A DNA stretch of 64,000 bases from Bacillus shivajii (GTDB taxonomy: Bacteria > Bacillota > Bacilli > Bacillales > Salisediminibacteriaceae), in NCBI RefSeq assembly GCF_020519665.1, contig NZ_CP084703.1, positions 868,001-932,000 on the forward strand. Direction: 5' to 3'. Position 1 is the first letter of the stretch. Every line of letters starts with the position of its first letter. The position numbers and the translations under genes are program-made. The notes under the pieces are model-generated. The model saw only the letters and a program-made list of their open reading frames with translations, made no database searches and was not told where the DNA came from. This document shows, piece after piece, positions 35,289-44,639 of this stretch.

Positions 35289-35643
35289 ATTTTTGTACAA
35301 ATACTTCAGATAAAAGAGTTGCCTCAACATTCATTTATTCCCTTACGAATAGCCAATAACACATTACCAAGTAATTCCAGGTTCCGGCACATGTTTTTTT
35401 TGGAAAGTGTGTGTGCGAGGAGATTAATGGTGGTTTGGGAATGAATAATAACTAATTAAGGATTTTAGGTCGTGTGACCGATGGATTAATAAGTTTTTTC
35501 TATTCATGTTCATGAATTCGAAGGTGAGCATTACTTACTTTCCATGAGACAATATAGATTACAAATAATATTTTTGATGTTGTAATAAACTGTTTGTACT
35601 GTAACGGAATGTGAAAGTGAAATATTAAGGGGGGAACAGTTAA

Positions 35644-35964
35644 ATGAATATGGTAAGAAATAAAGACGACCTTCAAAGAGTGATCGAAGAGGAGGAAGTT
35701 CTTATTGTTTTAATCAAGTCTCATCACTGTTCAGTTTGTGATGCTGTAGCCCATCAGTTGAGTGAATTTATTAAATCAAATAATGACATTTCATCAGTTT
35801 TCGTACAGCTTGAAGACGTTCCAAACATATCAGGGGAGTTTATGGTGTTCAGTGCTCCAACAGTTCTTCTATTTATACAGGGGAAAGAAGAATGGAGGGG
35901 ATCAAGGTTTGTGCAATGGGACGAGTTAAAGAATGTTATTGACAAATGGAAAAAATATTCTTAA
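35644..35964 (+). CDS. Thioredoxin-like protein
   Basis: A 106-residue thioredoxin-fold protein with a CSVC redox pair near residue 29 (KSHHCSVCDAV) and a cis-proline segment SAPTVLLF near residue 77. The usual WCGPC is altered to HCSVC, so its redox potential and partner are uncertain. No signal peptide is present. AAGGGGGGAAC precedes the ATG. A terminator follows and no gene shares its unit. Confidence 0.75.
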   Translation: MNMVRNKDDLQRVIEEEEVLIVLIKSHHCSVCDAVAHQLSEFIKSNNDISSVFVQLEDVPNISGEFMVFSAPTVLLFIQGKEEWRGSRFVQWDELKNVIDKWKKYS

Positions 35965-36016
35965 TGCACAAGGTGCCTTAAATGCCTTACAGAAGAAGCA
36001 TTCTAGATTACACTTG

Positions 36017-36045
36017 AACCGCCAAAATAATTGGCGGTTTTTTTC
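36017..36045 (+). terminator. Intrinsic terminator of the thioredoxin-like gene
   Basis: AACCGCCAA / TTGGCGGTT perfect stem around AATAA, followed by six T residues. Confidence 0.85.
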
Positions 36046-36046
36046 G

Positions 36047-36084
36047 TGAAAATTGTAGGAGACCAGGTCCCGCACAATTTTGTG
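36047..36084. repeat. GGACCTGGTCC-type palindrome (family B, copy 2)
   Basis: TGAAAATTGT and ACAATTTTGTG arms enclose GACCAGGTC. It directly abuts the thioredoxin terminator. Confidence 0.75.
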
Positions 36085-36252
36085 AACTTCATTGACTGCG
36101 GCTGATTGAAGATTCAAAACCTTTATAAATGACATTGACAAAAATAAATATGTTCGATAATATAGTTTCATTACAAAATTACACTTTATCACTTAAAAGC
36201 GTTTAAGCGTTTTAGTGTTTAAGCGATATGAACGAAAACATATAGAAATGTT

Positions 36253-36291
36253 CACAAAATTGTCACGGACCTGGTCCTCGACATTTTTGTG
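36253..36291. repeat. GGACCTGGTCC-type palindrome (family B, copy 3) in the nhaC leader
   Basis: CACAAAATTGTC and GACATTTTTGTG arms enclose CGGACCTGGTCCTC. The element ends about eight bases before the nhaC ribosome binding site, so the hairpin would lie in the 5' untranslated region or over the promoter. Confidence 0.8.
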
Positions 36292-36312
36292 GGAAAAGAG
36301 GAGAGGTTTATG

Positions 36313-37740
36313 ATGAGTGAAAAAAATGATGTGACGATGAAAGGGTGGGAAGCGGTATCGATATTACTAATAATCCTTGGAATAATAGGGACTTCTTTAG
36401 TTTTATTCAGTGCTGAACCACATGTTCCTATCTTCTTGGTGGTCCTACTATTGATAGGCTGGGCAAAGGTTCGCAAGCTTCCGTGGAAGAGGATCGAAAA
36501 AGGGATGCTTGAAGGCGTCCAATCAGGTATTGTACCGGTGATTATTTTTATGCTAATCGGTGTGCTGATAGCTGTTTGGATGAAGTCTGGTACAATTCCA
36601 ACATTGATTGCATTTAGCTTTGAAATTATTTCTGTCGAATATTTTTTACTTAGTGTGTTTTTAGTGACGTCTATCATTGGAATTTCTCTTGGTAGCTCTT
36701 TTACGACGGTTTCGACAATCGGAATTGCTTTTATTGCACTAGGAACAGCGCTTGATTACAACTTAGCGATGGTTGCAGGAGCGGTGGTCTCTGGGGCTGT
36801 ATTTGGGGATAAAATGAGTCCATTGTCAGATACGACGAACTTAGCTTCTTCAGTTAGTAAAGTCGACTTATTTGAACATATTCGTCACATGCTTTGGACA
36901 ACAATCCCAGCATTTTTAATTACAAGTATCATTTTCTTTTTCCTAAGCACAGGATCAGGCACTGCGAATATCGCTTATGTAGAAGCGTGGCTTGAAGCAT
37001 TCGCATTGGAAACAACCATTCATTGGTTCGCACTACTTCCGGCAATTGTGATACTTGTAGCAGCAGTGAAAAAAATTGCGGCGATCCCAACAATGGTTAT
37101 GGGGATTGTTGCAGGTGTCATCGTTTCAGCCATTTTACAACCAGGAGCCTTTCACGTTACAGAATGGATGTCCATTATTCAAAATGGTTTCGAATCATCA
37201 ACAGGAAACGAGCAAGTAGATTCGATTTTAAGTAGTGGTGGCATTCAAAGTATGATGTGGGCAGTATCACTCCTTTTACTAGCATTGAGTATGGGTGGCA
37301 TTTTATCTGAACTGCGCGTCATTCAAACGTTAATGTCAACCATTCATAAACTAGTAGAAACAAGAGGAAAAGTCGTTCTCTCAACCGTTTTATCTGGAAT
37401 AGGGATTAATACGACTCTAGGAGAACAATATATGTCTGTTGTGCTAACAGGGGAAGCATACGAAAAAAGGTATAAAGAAATGGGGTACTCAGGAAAACAC
37501 TTATCTAAAGTCCTCGAATCAGGAGGAACGGTTATTAATCCACTCATCCCATACGGAGTAAGTGGCGTGTTTATGGCAAGTGTTTTAAACGTTCCAGTTC
37601 TTTCATTTGCCCCCTTTGCATTCTTTTGCATATTATGCCCAATCATTACTGTCATTTATGGGTTCACAGGCATCTCTATGAAAAAAGAACCTGAACAGCA
37701 AGCAAATAATCAACAAACAGCACACCAACTCGTCTCATAG
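36313..37740 (+). CDS. nhaC: Na+/H+ antiporter NhaC
   Basis: A 475-residue polytopic antiporter with about eleven or twelve membrane segments. The stretch GSSFTTVSTIGIAFIALG near residue 125 and GDKMSPLSDTTNLA near 158 are characteristic of the NhaC family, which exchanges cytoplasmic Na+ for external H+; it is important in alkaliphilic Bacillus. ATG 36313 follows GGAGAGG at seven bases; the overlapping ATG at 36310 is closer. Family B palindromes lie on both sides. The C-terminal tail is Gln-rich and cytoplasmic. Confidence 0.9.
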   Translation: MSEKNDVTMKGWEAVSILLIILGIIGTSLVLFSAEPHVPIFLVVLLLIGWAKVRKLPWKRIEKGMLEGVQSGIVPVIIFMLIGVLIAVWMKSGTIPTLIAFSFEIISVEYFLLSVFLVTSIIGISLGSSFTTVSTIGIAFIALGTALDYNLAMVAGAVVSGAVFGDKMSPLSDTTNLASSVSKVDLFEHIRHMLWTTIPAFLITSIIFFFLSTGSGTANIAYVEAWLEAFALETTIHWFALLPAIVILVAAVKKIAAIPTMVMGIVAGVIVSAILQPGAFHVTEWMSIIQNGFESSTGNEQVDSILSSGGIQSMMWAVSLLLLALSMGGILSELRVIQTLMSTIHKLVETRGKVVLSTVLSGIGINTTLGEQYMSVVLTGEAYEKRYKEMGYSGKHLSKVLESGGTVINPLIPYGVSGVFMASVLNVPVLSFAPFAFFCILCPIITVIYGFTGISMKKEPEQQANNQQTAHQLVS

Positions 37741-37782
37741 AACAAAAACTCCAAAAAAATCAACCCTCTTAACCAAAAATTC

Positions 37783-37829
37783 AGGGACCAGGTCTAGTAC
37801 AATTTTGTGACAGACCTGGTCCCTTTTTT
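37783..37829. terminator. Family B palindrome acting as terminator between nhaC and mreBH
   Basis: AGGGACCAGGTCT and AGACCTGGTCCCT form a perfect 13-bp stem with a 16-base loop containing CAATTTTGTG, then TTTTTT. It lies between convergent nhaC and mreBH. Confidence 0.85.
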
Positions 37830-37897
37830 ACTTCTATTCTATTAACTTTTGATCCGACTTCTATTCTTAAAAAACGTGTGTAAGAAATTTTAACTAG

Positions 37898-38905
37898 CTA
37901 TTTCGCTGCTTTTTGCAGTTTATGAATGACGCTTAATGAGCGACCTGTACCAATTGCGACAGCTTCTAATGGGTTTGGTGCAACGTGAACGGGCACGACG
38001 ATTTCTTCACTAACCCACTCTTGAATGCCATTTAAGAGGGCGCCGCCTCCGGTTAAAATCACACCACGGTCAACAATATCTCCACTTAGTTCTGGTGGGC
38101 AGTCTTCTAACGTTGCACGAATCGCTTCTAAAATCGATAATAACGACTCACGAATCGCCCCTTGAATTTCCTTAGAACTTAACTTAATCGTTTTCGGTAA
38201 ACCAGTAACGAGGTCTCGACCGCGAATATCCATTTGTACTTCGTCATGACCAATGAGTGCGTAGCCAATTTCCATTTTAATATCTTCAGCCGTACGATAA
38301 CCGATCAGTAAGTTATAATTTTTTCGTACATATTGAACAATATCGTCATCGAACTGGTCTCCACCTACGCGAATGGAATTACATGAGACAACTCCACCAA
38401 ATGAAATAATTGCTACCTCTGTCGTTCCCCCACCGATATCAACGACAACATTAGCAATCGGCTCTTCGACAGGTAAATCTGCTCCAATAGCGGCAGCAAC
38501 AGGCTCTTCAATAAGTTCCACTTCTTTAGCGCCAAAATTTTTCACCGCATCATGGATCGCTCTTCTTTCAACAGATGTTGATCCTGAAGGTGTACAAACG
38601 ACAACGTTTGGCTTACGTAAAGACAAGCCAAGCTTCTTGCTCACCTTTTTCATGATTTGCTTTAACATATCTGTCGTGACTTGATAATCAGCAATAACTC
38701 CATCCTTTAACGGCCTAATTGCTACAATATTTTCAGGTGTTTTCCCCACCATACTTTTTGCTTCTTCACCGACTGCAAGCACTTGATTGGTCTTCATATC
38801 AATTGCTACAACAGAAGGTTCATTCAAAACAATTCCTTTATTTTTCGTATAAACTAAAATATTAGCTGTTCCTAAGTCAATTCCAATTTGTGTATTCGAA
38901 AACAT
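37898..38905 (-). CDS. mreBH: Rod-shape actin homologue MreBH
   Basis: A 335-residue actin-fold ATPase, the same length as B. subtilis MreBH and close to it along the whole chain. [12 protein letters not shown] near residue 8, [11 protein letters not shown] near 160 and [12 protein letters not shown] near 285 are the phosphate and adenosine motifs. MreBH assembles under the membrane and directs LytE-dependent side-wall growth. AGATGGAGGAATG gives its ribosome binding site. It stands alone, not in an mreBCD cluster, which supports the paralogue assignment. Confidence 0.88.
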   Translation of the reverse strand: MFSNTQIGIDLGTANILVYTKNKGIVLNEPSVVAIDMKTNQVLAVGEEAKSMVGKTPENIVAIRPLKDGVIADYQVTTDMLKQIMKKVSKKLGLSLRKPNVVVCTPSGSTSVERRAIHDAVKNFGAKEVELIEEPVAAAIGADLPVEEPIANVVVDIGGGTTEVAIISFGGVVSCNSIRVGGDQFDDDIVQYVRKNYNLLIGYRTAEDIKMEIGYALIGHDEVQMDIRGRDLVTGLPKTIKLSSKEIQGAIRESLLSILEAIRATLEDCPPELSGDIVDRGVILTGGGALLNGIQEWVSEEIVVPVHVAPNPLEAVAIGTGRSLSVIHKLQKAAK

Positions 38906-38950
38906 TTACATTCCTCCATCTATTACAGGTTTTCCCCATATCATATTTGT

Positions 38951-38967
38951 TCTAACAGCTTGTTAGA
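38951..38967. promoter_or_regulatory. Palindrome upstream of mreBH (possible operator)
   Basis: TCTAACA-AGC-TGTTAGA (minus-strand reading) is a perfect seven-base dyad about 50 bases upstream of mreBH. A CCCCCTA run follows on its far side. A regulator-binding site is possible; nothing confirms it. Confidence 0.35.
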
Positions 38968-39142
38968 TTTGTAGGGGGAAAAACAGAGAGAAATTATGGA
39001 AGAGTGTGTGAAAATGATCAACTCTCCCCAATAGTTACGATACGTTTAATTAATGATTGGATGGATCTTCCTTTATTTTAGGGCGAACATCTCATACAAT
39101 AAAACAAGATAATTGATTCGGAAAAAGACAAGGAGCGATGTT

Positions 39143-40309
39143 ATGGATTATTTAATGAAGAACTTGATAAAAACAGAAAAACAAAAGCGACTGTATGTAA
39201 AATCGAGATCATTTATTGAACCCTTTAAAAAGCGTGCCCCCATCCATGACAAAAATAGTACGTTTCCTGTTGAGAACTTTGAAGAGTTAAAGAATCATCA
39301 AATGACGGCATTAACGATCCCAAAAAAATACGGCGGTGAAGAAATCAGTTTATATGATTTTTTACTTGTTCAAGAAACGATTGCTCAAGGTGACGGTGCA
39401 ACAGCCTTATCGTTAGGCTGGCATAATGGAATCATGATGCAATTAAGAGATGCAAATAAATGGCCAGAAGAAACGTTTAAACAAGTATCGGAAACGATCA
39501 TAAACCAAAAAACGCTCATAAACAGTGCAGCAACTGAACCGAAAACCGGTAGTCCAGCTAGAGGAGGAAAGCCTGAGACGACAGCGGTGAAAACGTCAGA
39601 AGGCTGGGTGATTAATGGAAAGAAGACGTTCACCTCACTAGCCCCTGTCTTAGATCATATTATTATTACGGCAACGACACAAAATGGTGAAACAGAAGGA
39701 GTTGGGGAATTTTTATTAAATCGAGAAACAGCAGGGATCACTTTTAACGAAACGTGGGACACGTTAGGGATGCGGGCAACAAGAAGTGATGACTTAATTT
39801 TAGAAAACGTACATGTTCCAGACCGCGCTCTTGTGGCAACAAAAGACCCAGGACACGGAAAAAGTCCTCAAGGTTGGCTTCTACACATCCCAGCCTGCTA
39901 TTTAGGGATCGCGATTGCTGCAAGAAATGATACTATCGAATTTGCCAAAACCTACGAACCAAATAGCTTGAACCACCCAATCTCTGAAGTCCCAGAAGTT
40001 CGTCGCAAAACAGCAGAAATCGACCTTGAACTGATGAAAGCAAGGCACTTCCTTTATCATGTAGCAAGTCTATGGGATGAAGACCCAAAAAGGCGACCAG
40101 AGTTAGGTGCAGAGTTGGCTGCGGTAAAAACAGTCGCAACTAATGCTGCTGTTAATGTTGTTGACCTTGCCATGCGCACCGTCGGAGGCTACAGTCTTCA
40201 CCGAGAAAACCATTTCGAACGCTATTACCGAGATGTTAGGGCAGGACTTCATAACCCTCCATCTGATGACATTACGTCGATGATCTTAGGGAAAAAAGCA
40301 TATGAATGA
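39143..40309 (+). CDS. Acyl-CoA dehydrogenase family protein
   Basis: A 388-residue flavoprotein of the acyl-CoA dehydrogenase fold, similar in length to B. subtilis YdbM. Features seen: IPKKYGGEEIS near residue 55, GDGATALSLGWHNGI near 82, SAATEPKTGSPARGG near 130 (FAD/substrate loop), MRATRSDDLILENVHVP near 213 and RTVGGYSLHR near 348. Substrate unknown. ATG 39143 follows AGGAGCG; ATG 39113 has no site. Its stop codon TGA overlaps the first bases of the MITE at 40308. Confidence 0.82.
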   Translation: MDYLMKNLIKTEKQKRLYVKSRSFIEPFKKRAPIHDKNSTFPVENFEELKNHQMTALTIPKKYGGEEISLYDFLLVQETIAQGDGATALSLGWHNGIMMQLRDANKWPEETFKQVSETIINQKTLINSAATEPKTGSPARGGKPETTAVKTSEGWVINGKKTFTSLAPVLDHIIITATTQNGETEGVGEFLLNRETAGITFNETWDTLGMRATRSDDLILENVHVPDRALVATKDPGHGKSPQGWLLHIPACYLGIAIAARNDTIEFAKTYEPNSLNHPISEVPEVRRKTAEIDLELMKARHFLYHVASLWDEDPKRRPELGAELAAVKTVATNAAVNVVDLAMRTVGGYSLHRENHFERYYRDVRAGLHNPPSDDITSMILGKKAYE

Positions 40310-40926
40310 ATCAATTTCATAACTCAAAATATGATGGAAATTCTAAATGTGAGCGTGAACTCCACTTCAGACGGACGCTTTCCCGAGGGCTTGTCTTCAT
40401 CTAACTTAGGCTCAACTTCGCCTAAGTGGATCTTCAGCTCGTTGCTCCTGCGGTTACTCGTCGCAGGTAAAGAGTGTTCCTGCGATTACTCGTCGCAGGT
40501 AAAGAGTGCTCCTGCGGTTACTCGTCGCAGATAAACAGTGTTCCTGCGATTACTCGTCACAGATAAACAGTGTTCCTGCGATTACTCGTCACAGATAAAC
40601 AGTGCTCCTGCGGTTACTCGTCGCAGCTCGAAGCAGTTCGAAGAAGTATTGCTCGTCGCTGATCCTCTGGGAGTCGCCGTCTTTTGTTACGTCCACTTCT
40701 AAACAAAACTTGGCTTTTCGTTAAAGAGATTCTTCGTAAACGAAGTGTGCTTACATAGAAGCTCTTATGCTTTAGTGCAAGTCTAAATGGCGAAAGCCTT
40801 AGTTGCCGTTATACTATCGACCATAAATTTATTAATTCTGATAGTACAAATAAAACGTACATTTAATGAAATATTTATAATATCATTCGTTTCACTGCGC
40901 AAAAAACGTAATTATGAAATTCATTC
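40308..40926. mobile_element. MITE-like element B
   Basis: Left end GAATCAATTTCATAA (40308-40322), right end TTATGAAATTCATTC (40912-40926), 14 of 15 pairing. Left-internal and right-internal segments match element A (24908) and C (63181). Between them are a six-copy dyad array, a rearranged segment AACAAAACTTGGC and a CTATCGACCATAAATT/AATTCTGATAG dyad also seen at 23148 and 51136. No gene is present. Confidence 0.8.
40445..40627. repeat. Six-copy 32-bp tandem array within element B
   Basis: Units begin at 40445, 40477, 40509, 40541, 40573 and 40605, exactly 32 bases apart. Each has [CT]TCCTGCG[GA]TTACTCGTC[GA]CAG and a short invariant linker GATAAACAGTG or GTAAAGAGTG. Linkers are not unique, so this is not a CRISPR array. 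Confidence 0.85.
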
Positions 40927-41069
40927 GAATAAATAAAAATAATATAACCCCTTCTCAAATGTAAAAAAAATGAGGGAATTGAATGAAAATTCACCATTTT
41001 TTAAAAGTTAGTAATATAATAAACTTAACCTATCCATAATTTTCAAAACACCCCATAAATTACCCAAGG

Positions 41070-41264
41070 GTGCCGAATCTATTTTATAAAAATAGTCACA
41101 TTTTTTTTAGGATAGACAACTATGCTAATGAAGTCCGAACATGGCCAATGAAAATAAGTGCTGACAGTTTGAATGAACGGATGTCGCACTTGTTCCCAGA
41201 GGTTAAAGAGAAACAACATGTGCTGCTAAATAAAGAAAATATTTTCAGGTTAGAGCTTAAATAA
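41070..41264 (+). pseudogene. Possible C-terminal gene remnant before the MOSC gene
   Basis: An open frame of 64 codons whose last 45 (DNYANEVRTWPMKI onward) read like normal protein, while the start is AT-rich and has no ribosome binding site. It may be the tail of a gene cut by the neighbouring element B, or chance. It ends 18 bases before the MOSC gene. I cannot assign a family. Confidence 0.25.
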
Positions 41265-41282
41265 GAGAGGGGCCTTAATGAG

Positions 41283-41945
41283 ATGAAGCGACTCAAAGCA
41301 AACTTGATCTCAGTGAACGTAGGGAAAGTAAAAGCATTAACAGGACAAAACGAAACGGTTGAATCAGCAATAGAAAAAACGTCAGTCGATGGGTCTTTAT
41401 ATTTATCGTCTACCCAGTTAGAAGGCGATGAACAAGCGGACTTAAAGAATCATGGTGGGAAGGATAAAGCTGTATGCGTGTATCCTTTTGATCACTATCT
41501 CTTTTGGGAAGAGAATTTAAATGAAAAGTTAAGTCCAGGCGCCTTCGGAGAAAATTTAACCGTAAAAGGGTTAACAGAAGATGCGGTCTATATTGGTGAT
41601 GTGTTTCAATGGGGGAAAGCTCAAGTACAAGTTTCTCAGCCACGAATACCTTGTCATAAGTTAGCAAAGAAACTTAATCACCCTAAAATCCCGCAAACCG
41701 TTACCGAACAAGGGTTAACCGGGTTCTATATGCGAGTACTAAAGGAAGGAACAGTATCTGTTTCACAGCCTTTACAGTTTATTAAGCGTTACTCCGAAGT
41801 TTCAGTAGCTTATGTGAATGAGATTTATTTTCACGATCAGAAAAATGAAGAGGCGATAAAGCAAATCATTGCTGTACCTGAATTAGCTTTAAGCTGTAAG
41901 ACAGCACTAGAAAAACGTTTACAAAAGATCAATGAAACCATATAA
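41283..41945 (+). CDS. MOSC domain protein (YiiM/YflK type)
   Basis: A 220-residue MOSC-domain protein. GDEQADLKNHGGKDKAVC near residue 50, AFGENLTVKGL near 90 and the sulfur-carrying cysteine in PRIPCHKLA near 122 are visible; a C-terminal helical 3-alpha domain follows, as in YiiM. MOSC proteins act in molybdenum-cofactor sulfur transfer or in reduction of N-hydroxylated compounds. The ATG follows GAGAGGGGCC. It closely matches the size of B. subtilis YflK. Confidence 0.82.
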   Translation: MKRLKANLISVNVGKVKALTGQNETVESAIEKTSVDGSLYLSSTQLEGDEQADLKNHGGKDKAVCVYPFDHYLFWEENLNEKLSPGAFGENLTVKGLTEDAVYIGDVFQWGKAQVQVSQPRIPCHKLAKKLNHPKIPQTVTEQGLTGFYMRVLKEGTVSVSQPLQFIKRYSEVSVAYVNEIYFHDQKNEEAIKQIIAVPELALSCKTALEKRLQKINETI

Positions 41946-41962
41946 AAGTTGTAAGATTGGCT

Positions 41963-41995
41963 AAGAGCTTTGAATTTAATTTCAAAGCTCTTTTA
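41963..41995 (+). terminator. Intrinsic terminator of the MOSC gene
   Basis: AAGAGCTTTGAA / TTCAAAGCTCTT perfect 12-bp stem with a six-base loop, then TTT. Confidence 0.85.
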
Positions 41996-42152
41996 CAATT
42001 TTAGGATCGGAAAATGGACAGTTTTAAATATAGTGAGTTTAACTAGCCTATTATCAAAACTTACTAGCAGGATTATTCGACGTTTATCATGAATTAGGTT
42101 TACAATGATGATAAATGATAGATAAGAAGAATGTAAGTAAAGGAGGAGTATG

Positions 42153-42455
42153 ATGAATGACAGAAACTTAATTGTTTATCATGATCCGCGCTATAAAATT
42201 GCAAATCGTGAAGCCTTAGTGGGAGTTGCACTCGTCTTGTTTAATTTTATTTGGTGGTATGGGTTTGCTTACGGACTTGGCTCGAAGCCTGTCGAGGAGT
42301 ATACATATGTTTTTGGGTTACCTGCATGGTTTTTCTATAGCTGTGTGGTCGGTTTTCTCGTCATGGTCGCATTAGTCATTGTATTAGTAAAAGGCTTCTT
42401 TCAAGAAGTGTCATTCGAAGAAGATGAAAGGCCTGATCGGGGGCGAGAAGAATGA
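42153..42455 (+). CDS. yhdT: YhdT family membrane protein (DUF997)
   Basis: A 100-residue protein with two membrane segments (residues about 25-45 and 65-90) and the conserved start DPRYKIANREALVG. YhdT/DUF997 proteins accompany PanF and probably assist the symporter; mechanism unknown. ATG 42153 is seven bases from AGGAGG; ATG 42150 is closer. Its stop overlaps the panF start by four bases (ATGA), showing translational coupling. Confidence 0.85.
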   Translation: MNDRNLIVYHDPRYKIANREALVGVALVLFNFIWWYGFAYGLGSKPVEEYTYVFGLPAWFFYSCVVGFLVMVALVIVLVKGFFQEVSFEEDERPDRGREE

Positions 42456-43897
42456 ATATGCCCGTACTTATTTCGTTGTTTATCTTCCTTGTCATTATTT
42501 TTGTTATCGGGTTATGGTCCGCAAAGAATGCAAATAGGCAAGGTAGTGGATTTTTACAAGAATATTTTTTAGGCAGTCGCGAATTAGGCGGATTTTTACT
42601 AGCGATGACAATGGTCGCGACATATGGAAGTGCAAGTAGCTTTCTTGGTGGTCCGGGGACAGCATACGTTCATGGTCTTGGATGGGTCCTTCTTGCAATG
42701 AGCCAAGTAGCAACTGGTTATTTTGTTTTATTAGTGCTTGGAAAAAAGTTTGCGATCATGGCACGAAAATATGAGGCTGTTACACTCGTTGATTTCTTAA
42801 GAAAACGTTATGAAAGTAAAGCAGTGGTGCTAATTTCTGCATTTAGTATTATCGTCTTTTTATTTTCAGCGATGGCAGCGCAATGGGTTGGTGGCGCACG
42901 TCTTATCGAATCATTAACTGGACTTACATATTCATCAGCTTTATTTATTTTTGCAATCGCAGTTCTCATTTATGTCATTATCGGTGGCTTTCGAGCTGTC
43001 GTCATGACTGATATGGTACAAGGTGTTGTGATGGTTTTTGGTACATTAATTATCTTAATCGGTACAATCATTGCTGGCGGTGGAATTACAAACATTATGA
43101 ACGATCTTATTGCAGAAAACCCGAATTTAGTCACACCTTATGGGCATGATGGAAGCTTGACGCCAGCCTTTGTATCATCCTTTTGGATTTTAGTTGGCGT
43201 TGGCGTAATAGCCTTACCGCAAGTAGCGATTCGAGCGATGTCTTATAAAAACTCAAGAGCGATGCATAGGGCACTGATTGTCGGAACGATCGTTGTGGGT
43301 TTCATTATGCTAGGGATGCATTTAATTGGGGTGTTTGCCCGTCCGATCATTCCTGGGCTTGAAATACCAGATCAAGTGATGCCACTTATTGCGATGGAAG
43401 TCCTTCCACCGTGGCTAGCAGGTTTTGTTCTAGCGGCACCTTTAGCAGCAATTATGAGTACTGTGGATTCATTATTACTACTCGTTAGTTCGACCGTAGT
43501 AAAAGATGTTTATTTAAATTACATTAAGCCTGATGCAACAATAAAAAAGGTAAAGCAAATTTCATTTGGAGTAACAGCTACGTTAGGTATTATCGTTTTT
43601 GCTCTTGCACTTAGCCCGCCTGACCTTTTAATATGGTTAAACTTGTTTGCTTTTGGAGGACTTGAAGCAGCTTTCATATGGCCTATCGTCTTTGGCCTGT
43701 ATTGGCAAGGAGCAAACAAAGGGGGAGCTTTAGCATCAATGATTACTGGTGTAGGTTCTTATATACTCATCCATCAATTCTGGCCTGATCCGTTTGGCAT
43801 GCATTCTGTCGTTTTACCAGTCGCATTTTCATTTATTGCATTTGTCATCGGCTCATTATTAACAGGAAAAAAGGAACAACTAAACTATAGCGGATGA
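42452..43897 (+). CDS. panF: Sodium/pantothenate symporter
   Basis: A 481-residue sodium:solute symporter with thirteen or so membrane spans. EYFLGSRELGGFLLAMTMVATYGSASSFLGGPG near residues 30-65 and the sodium-site region PLAAIMSTVDSLLLLVSS near 330 are typical of PanF. It imports pantothenate with Na+, for coenzyme A synthesis. The overlap with yhdT and the presence of both genes in this order support the call. GGGGGCGAGAAG inside yhdT is the ribosome binding site. Confidence 0.9.
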   Translation: MNMPVLISLFIFLVIIFVIGLWSAKNANRQGSGFLQEYFLGSRELGGFLLAMTMVATYGSASSFLGGPGTAYVHGLGWVLLAMSQVATGYFVLLVLGKKFAIMARKYEAVTLVDFLRKRYESKAVVLISAFSIIVFLFSAMAAQWVGGARLIESLTGLTYSSALFIFAIAVLIYVIIGGFRAVVMTDMVQGVVMVFGTLIILIGTIIAGGGITNIMNDLIAENPNLVTPYGHDGSLTPAFVSSFWILVGVGVIALPQVAIRAMSYKNSRAMHRALIVGTIVVGFIMLGMHLIGVFARPIIPGLEIPDQVMPLIAMEVLPPWLAGFVLAAPLAAIMSTVDSLLLLVSSTVVKDVYLNYIKPDATIKKVKQISFGVTATLGIIVFALALSPPDLLIWLNLFAFGGLEAAFIWPIVFGLYWQGANKGGALASMITGVGSYILIHQFWPDPFGMHSVVLPVAFSFIAFVIGSLLTGKKEQLNYSG

Positions 43898-43919
43898 TAA
43901 AAAAGGAGGAGTGAAAAAG

Positions 43920-44246
43920 GTGCCTAGTTACCATAAGCTTGTACGTGATCGAATCCCTGAAATTATAGAAGAGACTGGAAAAAGATGTGAAATAACTCGT
44001 CTCGATCAAAACGAGTTTGAATATTATGCAAAACGAAAGTTGAAAGAAGAACTTGATGAATTACATGAAGCAGGTAATGAAGTACATGCGGTGGAGGAAT
44101 TGGCAGACATGCTAGAGTTAATTTACTGTTTAAGTGAACATTATGGCTATTCAACCTCTGAGCTAGAGACGATCCGTCAAGAAAAAGCAAAGCGGAGAGG
44201 ATCGTTTCAAGAAAAGTTGTTTTTAGAAAAAGTAGAAGAAAAATAA
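43920..44246 (+). CDS. MazG-like / phosphoribosyl-ATP pyrophosphohydrolase-like protein
   Basis: A 108-residue all-helical protein. HKLVRDRIPEII at the N-terminus, KLKEELDEL (the ExxE metal motif) near 40 and VEELADMLELIY (the second ExxD motif) near 62 fit the small MazG-like nucleotide pyrophosphatases thought to clean up non-canonical nucleotides. GTG 43920 is preferred over GTG 43911 because AAAGGAGGA ends directly before 43911 but nine bases before 43920. It follows panF by 22 bases and may be co-transcribed. Confidence 0.78.
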   Translation: MPSYHKLVRDRIPEIIEETGKRCEITRLDQNEFEYYAKRKLKEELDELHEAGNEVHAVEELADMLELIYCLSEHYGYSTSELETIRQEKAKRRGSFQEKLFLEKVEEK

Positions 44247-44536
44247 ATGTATATAAAGAAAATTGGGTGACATCTTGTCAATAACTGTCGAATTCGAGGG
44301 GGTTTCGTGTTTTCAAATAAAAACTTCTTAATATATGTTAAATGAGTGAAATGATTTTCTAATACTTTTGATCTGCAAATGAATAAAAATCGACAAATAA
44401 TTACACAACCCGATCATCGTTTCTCTATTTGTTTCAAGATTAACGTTGTATATGTGCGTGCTATCAAGACATTTTAATTCCACATACAGTTTTGAAGAGT
44501 CATTGAATTCTGATAAGAAAATTAATAGAAATTAGC

Positions 44537-44566
44537 TTCAAATTTTCTTAGGAGAAAAGATACAAT
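44537..44566 (+). promoter_or_regulatory. Possible promoter of the HTH-TPR gene
   Basis: TTCAAA and TACAAT with 18 bases between them lie about 75 bases upstream of the start. The rest of the 393-base gap is AT-rich and without other features. Confidence 0.35.
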
Positions 44567-44639
44567 TATGATGTGATTTTGTTTAACATTAATAGAGAAC
44601 ATATGAAAATAGTGTCAGGATTAACGGTGGTGGAATAAA

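Noticed and set aside
38906-38980. SigI-type promoter of mreBH
   Set aside because: A CCCCC run is present upstream, but no CGAA box is found at the expected distance, so I did not call it.
40445-40627. CRISPR array
   Set aside because: The repeats are regular, but the stretches between them are about nine to twelve bases long and the same from unit to unit; no spacers and no cas genes. The same holds for 51431-51580 and 25155-25868.
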